DNA of 64,000 nt from contig CATNEN010000001.1 in assembly GCA_950097015.1 (NCBI GenBank), positions 20,823,501-20,887,500 of the forward strand. The letters are read 5' to 3'. The notes beneath the pieces were generated by a model. The model ran no database searches. It saw nothing but the letters and a program-made list of their open reading frames with translations, and was not told the DNA's origin. Made by a program: the position numbers and the translations under genes. Each line of letters starts with the position of its first letter. Within the stretch, counting starts at the first letter, position 1. Shown here one piece after another: positions 11,651-22,541 of the stretch. This DNA is from Macrostomum hystrix. Its lineage: Eukaryota > Platyhelminthes > Macrostomidae.

Positions 11651-12084
11651 AAACTGCCAAACCTCCGCCAAACCGTATCCTAATCGACGTATTTTTCCTT
11701 TCAGTGCCTTCTGCTTGTTTAATTTACCAAATACACTTGTTTTGTACTTGAAAATTTCTTTGGTTTCTATCTATGTTGGCTTAATTTATTTGCATTTTTA
11801 CTTTTAGGAAAAAGAGACTTTTAGAAGAACGAAAATAAATTGTCCAATAACAAGCTGAATTACCAGAAGTTCACATAAGATGCAAAAAAGATTTTGTTCT
11901 AGCCAAAGTTAAGGCAATAAGTTTTAGTACATTGTGTACTGCATTTTAATCGCGACTTTTTCATTTCAGCAACACTTCCTCTTCTGCTACTGATAGTAAA
12001 CACTGCTGGTTGCTATGATTTTTCTGAAGGCAAGAGTTCTGCACTGCACTCGCCAGCTCTGAGAGAAATAAGGTGAGCTGCAAA
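11651..12084 (+). other. Spacer with possible 5' untranslated exon of A1
   Basis: It is shared with 31651-32093. A TTTTTCATTTCAG|CAACACTTCC acceptor (about 11970) and an AAG|GTGAGC donor (about 12073) bracket an exon-like stretch kept in copy B. It could be a leader exon for A1/B1. The frame is short and closed, so I do not call it coding. Confidence 0.35.
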
Positions 12085-12462
12085 ACCCAACTCTACCCTG
12101 CTCAATTCACCCTCCTGGCCCTATCCACCTGACTCTTCCCTCCTGACTCTACCCTCCTCACTCTACCCTCCTCACTCTATCCTACTCACTCTACCCTCCT
12201 TACCCTACCCTCCTCACTCTACCCTCCTCACTCTACCCTCCTCACTCTAACCTCCTCACTCTACCCTCCTCACTCTCCCTCCTTACTCTACCCTCCTTAC
12301 TCTACCCTCCTCACTCTCCCCTCCTCACTCTACCCTACTCACTCTACCCTACTCACTCTACCCTCCTCACTCTACCCTCCTCATTCTACCCTCCTCATTC
12401 TACCCTCCTTACTCTACCCTCCTTACCCTACCCTCCTCACTCTACCCTCCTCACTCTTTAGA
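12085..12462. repeat. 14-bp minisatellite upstream of A1, about 27 units
   Basis: The unit is CACTCTACCCTCCT with CTCC and CATTC variants. The same locus in copy B spans about 5.3 kb (32094-37428). The reverse complement of this unit forms the array inside A1 intron 2. Confidence 0.95.
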
Positions 12463-12707
12463 CTTGCAGCTTTTTATCTTGAACTTCATCAGCTATTATT
12501 CGAAGTATTAAATTGCTCTAAAATATATTTTCACTCAATTATTAAGTATATTGCTTTTTAAGGCTTTTAAATTAGCTGTTCGAGAAAATACTAAAATTAA
12601 TCGCCCATGATTTTCAGATTTCCCATCGTCTTTGTACAGGCCGCATTAAAAATCGCTAGTTGCTCAGGCAGGCCAGTTGACAGTTGAGTAGTGGACAGTG
12701 AGACCTC

Positions 12708-15700
12708 ATGGCACAAAATAATTCGTTGTATTTCTGGATTTTATTTTGGCTTTTACTGCCTTTGACCACCGCTGTATCATTATCGACTGAGCAGTCATCA
12801 GGTGAGCTCATTAGGCAGGCTTCTCAAGGCGTTGCCAGTTGTCAAGGGTTTCACTGAGATCGGTGAGCATTTTGCCTGGCCTCTCATTTCAGATGTCGAT
12901 GAAGCTGAAGCCACATTGGCGAGGCTGAGGAGAGCCGCCTGCAGTGCTGGCGACTGCCAGAATGGAGGCTTTTGCTGGCCGGGTCCTGTGACTGCGAGTA
13001 CGCCTCCGTGCGTGTGTCCTGAGCCGTACCTTCCCCCCTACTGTGTTGTAGCAAATTCTAATCCAGTTGACTACTGCGCACCCGGACCAGACAACCCCTG
13101 CAAAAACGGAGCCACCTGCAACCGAATCGCCGTCAGTCCCTTCTACAGCTGCAGCTGCGTTCCCGGATTCACAGGTAAACAATCACTTTATTTAGCAAGA
13201 TAAAATTTCTTACCTACCACGAGGTTAAAAATCTATAAAAATGCAAATTAGTAAAATATGTTCATGCTCTTTTTTCATTTCCTTTCAACACAAACACACG
13301 AGCGCATTCGGCAATATAAAAAGCGAAGATTAGAGAAATTCTCTTGGACAAAGTTCCAATGTTAAGACAATTGTTTCTATCGGTTGCAAGAAGGTCCACT
13401 GAGCTTGCTGATTGTACCTATTTATGTGGAAAAGTGTACCTGAAATGGGAACTCATGAGCGAATGGGAAATACAGAAGAATGAAGCTTGTGTTTTGTTGG
13501 TAAAGTGTCAAGTGAAGAGGATTAGAGTTATGAAGCTTATGCTCAGGACTGTTGGGGTGGAGGCTAGAGTGAGGATAATAAACTGAGCAGGAGAGTAGAG
13601 TGAGGAGAGAAGACTAGGGGTGGACTTAGGAGGGTAGTGTGAACGTACTCAGGAGGTAGAGTGAAGGGATAGAGTAGGGAGGGTAAAGTGAGTAGAATTG
13701 AGTAAGGAGGGTAGAGTGAGGAGGGTAGAGTGAGGAGGGTAGAGTGAGGAGGGTAGAGTGGGGAGGGTAGAGTGAGGAGGGTAGATTGAGGAGGGTAGTG
13801 TGGTGAGGGTAGAGTGGGGAGGGTAGAGTAGAGAGGTAGAGTGAGGAGAGTAGAGTGAAGGAGGGTAGAGTTGGGAGGGTAGAGTGAGGAGGGTAGAGTG
13901 GGGAGGGTAGAGTGAGGAGGGTAGGGTTAGGAGGGTAGAGTGGGGAGGGTAGAGTAGAGAGGGTAGAGTGACGAGGGTAGATTGAGGAGGGTAGAGTGAG
14001 CAGGGTAGAGTGAGGAGGGTAGAGTGAGGAGGGTAGAGTGGGGAGGGCAGAGTGAGGAGGGTAGAGTAGGGAGGGTAGAGTAGAGAGGGTAGAGTGGGGA
14101 GGGTAGAGTGAGGAGGGCAGAATGAGGAGGGTAGAGTGGGGAGGGTAGAGTAGAGAGGGTAGAGTGAGGAGCGTAGAGTGGGGAGGGTAGAGTAGAGAGG
14201 GTATAGTGGGGAGGGTAGAGTGAGGAGGGCAGAATGAGGAGGGTAGAGTGGGATCGAGTGGATTCTCAAGTCAGACGTTTCAAAGCCGATAAGAACAGAA
14301 AATGAGGTCATCTTCTGATGCTTAGAATATTGTTGCTTGACGGCAACTACTGCTCAGGCTCTCGTGTGAACTCAGCATACTCCAGTTTAAGTCAAAACTT
14401 TTACTTGCAGCTCCAGCCGAGCTTCTTTCGCCTAACTAACTGTTACGAAGCTCCAATTTTTAACTATGAAGGTAAAGGATCGCAGAGTTTGACATTTAGC
14501 GAAAAATTCACTCGCAAGTTTTTTGAAAAGCGACCACTTGAAAACAAATGATTTTCGCGAGCCACAGAAATTTTTAGCCAGTACATTCTTTGCTAACACT
14601 GGCAAGCATCAGGTATGTTTCACCACAATGGTTATGAAGCAGATTGTCTTGAGTCATAGAAACCATTATAATTAATTCTCTAGCCCGCGCTCATTTTTGA
14701 AATCTATTAAAGATTTTCACGTGTTGGCCCTGCGTCAGTTTTTTCAAACGGCGGCATTTCGCTCGAATTTCGATTGTGAAGTTGATTGAAGAAGTTGCCG
14801 ATAGCACCAGAATGAGCAAAAATATCTAAAAATGTTTCAGTTAGGCAAAAACGATATTTCAAATTGACGCGAAAATGAAAATCTTTTGAACAACCGCAGG
14901 CTTCAGCTGCGAAATCAACATCGACGACTGCGCCAGCCGGCCCTGCATCAATGGCCAGTGCACAGACCTGGTGAACAGCTACAACTGCAGCTGCTACAGC
15001 GGCTGGGAGGGCTCCAACTGCGGCACCAACCATGACGACTGCTTCGCTGGCGCCTGTCTCAACAGAGGTCGTTGTGTGGACGGCAACAAAACGTGAGTTG
15101 CTTTCGTGTTTATTCTAACCTCAAAGAGCTTGCGCATCTTGCTAGCATTCTGATTTTCAGATACACCTGCGACTGCTCAGGGTTGGGATTTAGCGGCTCC
15201 AGGTGCGAAGTCAACATCGATGACTGCGTAGGCAATCCCTGCATAAATGGTCTGTGCTCAGACGGTGTGAAGGACTACAGCTGCAGCTGCTACACAGGCT
15301 GGGAGGGCTTCAACTGCTCAGTTGACACAAACTACTGCCTGCCAATGCCCTGCCAGAATGGAGGCCTGTGCAGCGATGGCAACTCCACGTGAGTGCAAAA
15401 TGGCATCGCTCGCCAGTCATCTGAGAAAGTATATGCACTCGTATATGGCCTACTCTTCACCAGGCGCATTTGTAAGAAGCTCATTTCACTTTGTATCCAT
15501 ATTGATAAAACATCTTAAAAAATAATGACACAGTTCTTTAATTTTTGCACATTGTTTGTCTCATATTCAGGCTCGCAGTTTGTCCTATGTCTCTTGGTTG
15601 CCTTTGAAATTCTTGCTTTTATTCAATATTCCTTTTGGTCATTATGCCCACTTTCCTGATTACCAATTTGGAGATGTACTGTATTGAATGTACAGAAAGT

Positions 15701-18700
15701 ACAGTTCTGAATGCTTCGCAATCACGTTTTTACAGAACAGTGTAAAAGACGGGCAGCCCTCCTGAGTGGGCACTGCCTGTGTTCTGACTTCTGTCCGGTT
15801 CCTAAAATTTATTCTTTCAAAGCGCCTTTGATACGAAAGTGCCATCTTCAAATTAAACCCAAAAGTCCCAAAAATATCTAAATGCTTTCCTCATATCCGG
15901 GGGGTCAGTGGCAGAGCGGTTAACGCTTTTGCCTCTCGCACCAAGGTCCTGATGCGTACTTACTGGCTTCTTTCTGTCAGCAGTTTCCTGGCATTTTGAA
16001 GTGTCTTCCAAGCTCACAATCGTTATTGGATATTTCCATGGCATTCATTATACAAGCAGCATTCTTGTACTAACAGCGAAAAATCATTGCGCATGTGCTG
16101 CGCAATGAAATCTAGCTAGTGTGGTCTCTAACTGGAGCCGCTCCTCCCCTTCCTGCCTACTGAACGTCTACCCGATCTACGAGCTACTAGCACTTGCGGG
16201 TGTGTTTATACTAATCCTACCCTTCACATGCATGCCGTAGTCTGAACTCAAACTTCTAGCTCACCAAGTGACTTACAAAATATTTCTTCTTGTACGAAAC
16301 ATGTTTCAGTTACAACTGCGACTGCTCGCGCATCGACTTCCAAGGCGTCAACTGCAGCTCCAAGATCGACGACTGTCTTGGTAACAATTGTCAGAACGGA
16401 GGCCGCTGCGTTGACGGTGTCAGACGCTACACCTGCGACTGTACAGACACGGGATTCAAAGGTGCCTTCTGCGAGATCAACACAGACGACTGTGCCAGCC
16501 ATCCCTGCATTAATGGTCTGTGCACGGACCTTGTGAAGGACTACAACTGCAGCTGCTACAGAGGCTGGGAGGGCAAGAACTGCTCAGTTGACACAAACTA
16601 CTGTGTGCCATCGCCCTGTCAGAATGGAGGCCTGTGCAGCAGTGATGGCAACTCCACGTGAGTGTTCAATTCAATATTAATACTAAAAAACATTTATAAT
16701 TAATCACAGGATAATTAGACTTTTATTAGTACATTACTCGTATTTGTACTAATAGTCAGCAACTAACAATCAACCCGTGGTTGATGCTGAATAAAAAATG
16801 GTAAAAAATTATAGGAGTCTCTTGTACGAATTAGTCGAAGCCTCTGAATTTTTTGCTCTCTTGCTAAAAGCTGCTTAATTTAGCACAAAGTAATTTAACA
16901 TAAATCACGTTAGAAAAACTTGAGTACATATATAGCAAAAAAAATTAAACAGCTACACCTGCAGCTGCTATGCGGGGTTCGGCGGCAAGAACTGCAGCGT
17001 CAGGCTGACCGGCTGCGACTCCACGCTGTGTCGGAATGGCGCCACCTGCGAGCCGGTTCTCTTAAGGGAGCTGCCGACACCTGAGCACGGACACCTGTGC
17101 ACCTGCACCGCAGGATGGACGGGCCCTCAGTGCAACCTCACAACCCTGGTCTCATTCAACGGCTCCACCAGCTTCAGCGCCCTGCTCAGCATCGCAGCCT
17201 CGAGCAGCTCGGCTGACTGGACCTTCGAGCTCTCATTCTGGAGCAGTCTCACCCAGTTTGATCTGATTCGGCTGTCCTCAGACTCGGGACTCATCCGAGT
17301 CGGTGCTCACAACTCCAGCCTCGTGCTGCTGCTGCTGAATAGCAGCTCATCGTCTGTGATTGGTCAGACCAAGTGGCCAATCAGTGAAAGTTTGGCTGCT
17401 GCTGATTGGCTCACACTGTCAGTCAGCCTGACCAATGGCAGTGCGACACTGACTCGGACGGGGTCGTCAGGAGTGAGGCAGTCTCTCACACAGCTGGTTG
17501 ACGGACTGTCGCACACATTCAAGCGAGGCTCAGTGTCAGTTCGGGTCGGAGGCGACGCAGCATCGACCAGTGGGGGCTTCCGCGGCTGCGTGCGGGATCT
17601 GCGACTCGCGACTTCCAACTTGACATTCATCGCCATGGAGACCACGGTGGAGTCGAGCAACGCGACCTGGGGAGTGTGCAGTCGATCGGTGCAATGCGGC
17701 AGCCCCTCGCCCTGTGAGCTTACGAGCTCGAGGTGCTTGGATGTGTGGAATGACTTTTTGTGCCAGTGCGCAGCGGACTTTGGTGGCCGTAACTGCTCTG
17801 TGCGGCTTCCGTCGTTCTCATTCGGACTGGGTGGAAACGCGTCCTCAGCGAGCTTCGCGTCAGTGCCCGCCGTCTCAAGCGTGTTCGGCGGCGACTCGTG
17901 GATGATCGAGCTGAGGCTGGTGACTCTGTCTCCGGGAGCGTTTCTGATGCTGCTGGGCGACCCGAGCGACTCGGCGACCACTCCGCGACTGCTCGTCACG
18001 GTGAGTGAGGACTGAACAATGTTTGTGTTTTCTAGCAGATCAGATTTCCGTACAATGCCTCGTTGTCCTTCCTCAGATTGATTCCACTGGATGTCTGTCT
18101 GCCCAGATTCTGCTTAGCGACGGTCTTCTGGTCGCAACGCTGACGTCCTCGGACTCTGTGGCTACTGGGAACTTTGTCTCTGTGAAGATCTACTTGTCTA
18201 TTTCAAATCGCGTGTTGTCGCTGACAGTTGAGTCGGCTGTAAAGTCAGCATCGCTGAGCAGTTTGAGTCCTCTGTCGCAGCCGTCGGGTCAGCTGATCGT
18301 CGGTGGCTTCAACGGAGCACCGTCAGCCAGGTGGGGCAGATCGAAACGATCTGTGTCGGTCCTGCCAGCCAGCGTGGCCTCCGCTCTGCCCGCCGGTACG
18401 ACTGCATTCTTTGGCCTGCTCGCTGCTCTTCGAATAAACGGTGACCAGCCTCTGATTTCGGGTCCCGTATCAGCCAGCTCGCTCAGCAGCCTCACAGGTG
18501 CCATACCTGCCACTTATTCTTCTGGAGTTACCTTAGCAACGCTGGAGAACAATGCTTGCGCTGTTTATGAGCCTTGCAAGAACGGGGCCACCTGCTCAAA
18601 CGTGTTTCTCAACTCGTACTCGTAAGAGTTCTCCGATATTTCATTGAGTGTTTCTGTGATCAAAATGAATGTTCCACAAAGAGCGAATTTCGAATCCAGC

Positions 18701-19740
18701 TGCCAATGCCACCCTGGATATTCCGGAACCAACTGCTCAACGGACTATCCCGACTGCCATGAGAAGCCGTGCGGCAGTGAGGAAGTGTGCTTGGAGAAGA
18801 GCGACCCGGTCAATTACAATATAAAGATTCTGCCACCGCCATTCAATGGAGCTTTCAGCTACGGGTCGGCTGCTGGATTCACCTGTGTAAAATCGTATGG
18901 TAGGACAACAGCAAGCTTTCATTAGTTCTTTGAAATGGCAAAGTATTTGATAACTGGCGACTTTGTGACGGTATCTACAGGTTTTATGAATCAACTCAAG
19001 AAGAAAATGTGCAAATGCAGTCTTTACCTATCCTACTCACGAACTATTGCAGGGTATCGGAACAGCTTCACAGGCTCAGCCTCACAAACTAACAGCTTCA
19101 CCACCTCAGCCGGATTCTATGTGATTCTTGTCGTGGTTTCTGCTGTTCTTTCGGCTGCAATCTCTATCTCAGTTTTTTTTCTTCTAATTAGACATGTAAG
19201 GATCGCTGCTTTCTTTCATGTATTGCTCATTTTGAGTTGATAAAACACAACAAATTCCTTTACAGGGTCACTTGGCAAGAAACCGTTCTGATGATTATAC
19301 CAATCGATCGCTATCAGGACATCAACAACAGGTAACTTGGTGATTTTATTTATCCAGAAATCATTATTCTCTGAAAATGCAATTCTGTTTCAACAAGATT
19401 CTTCGAATCATCTTAGAAGCGGACTGATGGAGGTTCCGATGCAACGGTTGATGCAACTTATACTATTGCTGACCGGAACACTGTGCCTGTAAGTCTGTTT
19501 TCCACACCTGGGGCCCATTGATTTGAGCTGGATTGTTTTTCAAAACCTTTACTCAAATATTTTTCGTCCTACTCAATTATTGCCTAACTCAAACATGCGT
19601 CGAACGTTTTTTAGACAGCCGAAAACAGCTGTTTGACACCCAGCAGTCCGCCGGTTGCCGCAGCTGAACTTGTCGAAGATGTGTACGACACGACAATCGA
19701 CTCAAACTATGCCAACATGGACCAGAAATACAAATGCTAG
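12708..19740 (+). CDS. A1: EGF/laminin-G single-pass receptor with tyrosine-rich tail
   Basis: Exons: 12708-12801, 12893-13174, 14900-15092, 15161-15388, 16310-16657, 16953-18000, 18077-18621, 18700-18899, 19053-19195, 19266-19331, 19417-19488, 19615-19740. They total 3345 nt, 1114 residues. Exon 1 encodes the signal peptide (WILFWLLLPLTTAVS). EGF modules fill residues about 35-440. Laminin-G domains lie at about 445-620 and 661-880, split by an EGF. Another EGF and the variant module (CLEKS, PFNGAFSY, AAGFTC) reach residue 979. The span is 1001-1025 (FYVILVVVSAVLSAAISISV). The 89-residue tail has DYTNRS, TYTIAD, DVYDTT and NYANM; YANM fits the YxxM (PI3K p85) consensus, and YTN and YAN fit pYxN (GRB2). 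The layout resembles Crumbs/eyes-shut-like proteins, but the tail lacks the Crumbs ERLI end, so orthology is not claimed. Exon 6 is a hybrid: its first codons look like a B1-type EGF, the rest matches C and D. Confidence 0.88.
13585..14258. repeat. 14-bp minisatellite in A1 intron 2, inverted relative to the upstream array
   Basis: The unit TAGAGTGAGGAGGG is the exact reverse complement of CCCTCCTCACTCTA. The array therefore faces the one at 12085-12462 across exons 1 and 2. Variants GTGGGG and GTAGAGAGG are frequent. The minus-strand open frame across it is incidental. Confidence 0.95.
15895..15955 (+). mobile_element. SINE family 1 head fragment in A1 intron 4
   Basis: GGGGGTCAGTGGCAGAGCGG carries a good Pol III A box (TGGCAGAGCGG) and continues GTTAACGCTTTTGCCTCTCGC, CCAAGGTCC as in the element at 24396. 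The body is missing. Copy B lacks this head at the matching place (about 41170). Confidence 0.55.
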
Positions 19741-20159
19741 ACGGTTTGGCGCGACTATTTAATCCTGGTTTGGTGCATAACATCTTGGTTTGTGCCTTCA
19801 TGACATCATGCTGTCGCGGTTTTTAGATTTTTTTATGTGTCTCAGTGTTTTTTGCGCCGTTTCAGTAACAACGTTTTTTGTCATGTTTTATAATTTGTAA
19901 AGAAGAAAAACATATTTCATGTTAAAACAAAAAATCTTAGCGGTTTAAAGTTTTATAACCGTTTTTTAGGAAACGTGATTAAGAGTAATATTTTTATTGT
20001 TCTTTGTGTTAAAAACTAGAACGACGTATTTCAAGAAAAATGTATTTGCTATCTATAAGCTTAAATTTGAGCTTCATTATTGCTCCAAGAAGTAAAAGTA
20101 GTTCAATCCTTTATTCATTTATATTTACTTTTTTAACATGGAATCTGGTTTGAAGTCCT
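19741..20159. other. A1 3' untranslated and flanking DNA
   Basis: AT-rich sequence follows the A1 stop codon. I see no canonical AATAAA in the first 400 bases, so the polyadenylation site is unassigned. No coding frame is present. Confidence 0.5.
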
Positions 20160-20826
20160 CGTGAGTTTGATAGACACTCGTGTGTCTGATGGACCCTTGT
20201 GAGTTTGATGGACACTTTTCTGTTTGATGGAAACTAGTATGTTTAAGGACACTCGTGTGATTGATGGAAACTAGTATGTTTAAGGACACTCGTGTGATTG
20301 ATGGAAACTAGTATGTTTAAGGACACTCGTGTGTTTGATGGACACTAGTATGTTTAAGGACACTCGTGTGTTTGATGGACACTAGTATGCTTAATGGACT
20401 CTCGTGTGCTTGATGGACACTCGTGAGTTTGATGGACACTCGTGTGCTTGATGAACTCTCGTGTGCTTGATGGACACTCGTGAGTTTGATGGACTCTCGT
20501 GTGCTTGATGAACTCTCGTGTGCTTGATGGACACTCGTGTGTTTGATGGACACTCGTGTGTTTGATGGACACTCGTGTGCTTGATGGACTCTCGTGTGCT
20601 TGATGGACACTCGTGTGTTTGATGGACACTCGTGTGCTTGATGGACTCTCGTGTGCTTGATGGACACTCGTGTGTTTGATGGACACTCGTGTGTTTGATG
20701 GACACTCGTGTGTTTGATGGACACTCGTGTGTTTGATGGACACTTGTGTGTTTGGTGGACACTCGTGTGTTTGTTGGACACTCGTGTGCTTGATGGACAC
20801 TCGTGTGCTTGATGGACACTTGTGTG
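20160..20826. repeat. 19-bp minisatellite downstream of A1, about 35 units
   Basis: The unit is CACTCGTGTGTTTGATGGA, with GTGTGC and GACTCTCG variants and decayed units at the left edge. Since 19 is not a multiple of 3, all three minus frames stay open for long stretches; these are not genes. Confidence 0.95.
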
Positions 20827-20830
20827 GACT

Positions 20831-22541
20831 CATGCCTGTGAGATGGATGCCATGAATTTTACATTGTCAAATTTTAGTTCTTACCAGCGAAGCGCTTTTC
20901 AAACATGTAAATAACTTTGGATCCAATTTCAGCAAGGATTGGAAGCCGAGGGAGATGCCTGCGACTGCCTACTGACAGGACAGCGATAGCAGAATTGTCG
21001 CCGTCATTTGATGCCATCTGCCAAGTGAGTGGCTAACAGGTGAATGAAATGTCACTCTAACAGAAACCTCACTCCATCTGAAGTGTCAATCAATCCTAAA
21101 TATCAGTTTTTAATTGTCACTCTGTTTGAAATATCATTCTATCAGATACTTCGCTCTATTGAATATGCAAATAGAAAATGAAATTCATCATTTTTTCCTT
21201 TAATCCATAGGAAATCCATAGTGTTTCGATTTGCACTTTTTTTACAATCGACATTTATCGTCCATTCTAACACTAAGAATCTGAATTTTCTTTCAGTATA
21301 TAATTTTTCAACAAAGCTGGCATGCATTGTCAAAGAAGTTCACAGTCCACCTGGGTTAGATTGGGTCAATTTATGATTTAGTTGCTATCTCCTGTTCACA
21401 ATGGCCTCGAAACCCCACAGTAAAAGAGGTTGAGAGGTTGGCTGCTGCTGTGTCGCATTCTATTGTTCTATCTTTATATATTTATATTTTCTGTTAAGCC
21501 AGTACCATATTCTGTAGAACTGCAGTATTTTTTCAATGCAGATGCTGAGATCTCCTCTATCTCCATGTGTATGCTGAATTGGCAACTTATCCAGCTTTTG
21601 TCTTACTCGCCACATTAAATTCGCACCGAAATGTCTCTAGGTTGTGTGCTGCTGGCTAGAAAATGGGACAAATTGATTTAGAAATTAAGCTGGAGTATTA
21701 TGTGAGTGCATTGTTATCATGTCTACTTGTAGAATGCATACGTACACTATCAATGGTAATGCTGACCGTGTTAATTGCTTACCTAGGCTTAATTCTAGTA
21801 CATTAAAAGCTCGTAGTTTGCATACATTTTGTGCCCATTGGAAGGTATGTCATAACATCCGTAATTCTATTTATCTGCGCCTTTGTGCGTGTCAGACTCG
21901 GTAGACGACGCCATTGTGGACGACTAGACTCTATTCTTCTATCTCTGTTATCTCGCGGCCCACTAAATGGCAATAGCGAATGCTATTGTACTCAGCCAGC
22001 CAGTGGTTTTTTAAAAGAACTCAGAATTTTACAATCCGAATAGAAATGCAGAGTTTCGCACAGCTTGCTTTTGTCTGTTTTGCAGCGGTCCAATTAAAAC
22101 AGTGCTACATATTTTCTTGTCTCTACGACTTCCTTAATCTTATTTGGCATATTATGTGCAAAATCTCCCCGAAAGACAACAAATACCTTGAGACTCTCAG
22201 AACAAGCTAATAATTAGAAGGGCCAAGCCTTGCAACCTTGACGAAAGCGACTTTATCGGCATCAAAAAACTCATTCGATTAGGTAAGTTGACATTTCTGA
22301 TTACAGACACGGTTATCTACGGTTACAGACATTTTACAGACACAAACAAGTGCCTGTACCTGAGACCGATGATATATTGGAAAAGTGTATATATGTGCAA
22401 TTTTCTGTCACAAATAAAGTGCATCTCAAGCGACCAAGAAATGGGGATTAAACCGGAAACATTAAACGGATTCTAACTAAATTCGAATTCCAATTGACAG
22501 GACTAGAAAGCACGGAGTTGAGAATCGACAACGCTTGAACT
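20831..22541. other. Intergenic, A1 to B0
   Basis: I see no gene in this 1.7 kb. A TTTCAG|CAAGGATTGG acceptor at about 20931 is followed by a short cysteine-containing frame ending in TAG near 20987; without a partner it is not called. Small open frames here are short and of random composition. Confidence 0.5.

Noticed and set aside
10044-11807. 587-codon open frame
   Set aside because: It is the 16-bp minisatellite read without stops; copy B does not keep it and no splice or domain evidence exists.
13649-14311. 220-codon minus-strand frame, and its 362-codon counterpart at 38603-39691
   Set aside because: Both are translations of the inverted 14-bp array inside intron 2 of A1 and B1; lengths follow the unit number.
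17364-17999. Minus-strand frames opposite the laminin-G exons (also 53212-53850 and 63214-63762)
   Set aside because: They mirror a GC-rich coding exon on the other strand and repeat wherever that exon is repeated; no independent support.
12708-19740. Naming A1 as Crumbs or eyes shut
   Set aside because: EGF/laminin-G order is similar, but the tail lacks the Crumbs ERLI end and the variant EGF is not known to me from either family.
20317-20833. Three overlapping minus-strand frames of 142-159 codons
   Set aside because: All three frames of a 19-bp array are open, as expected from its period.
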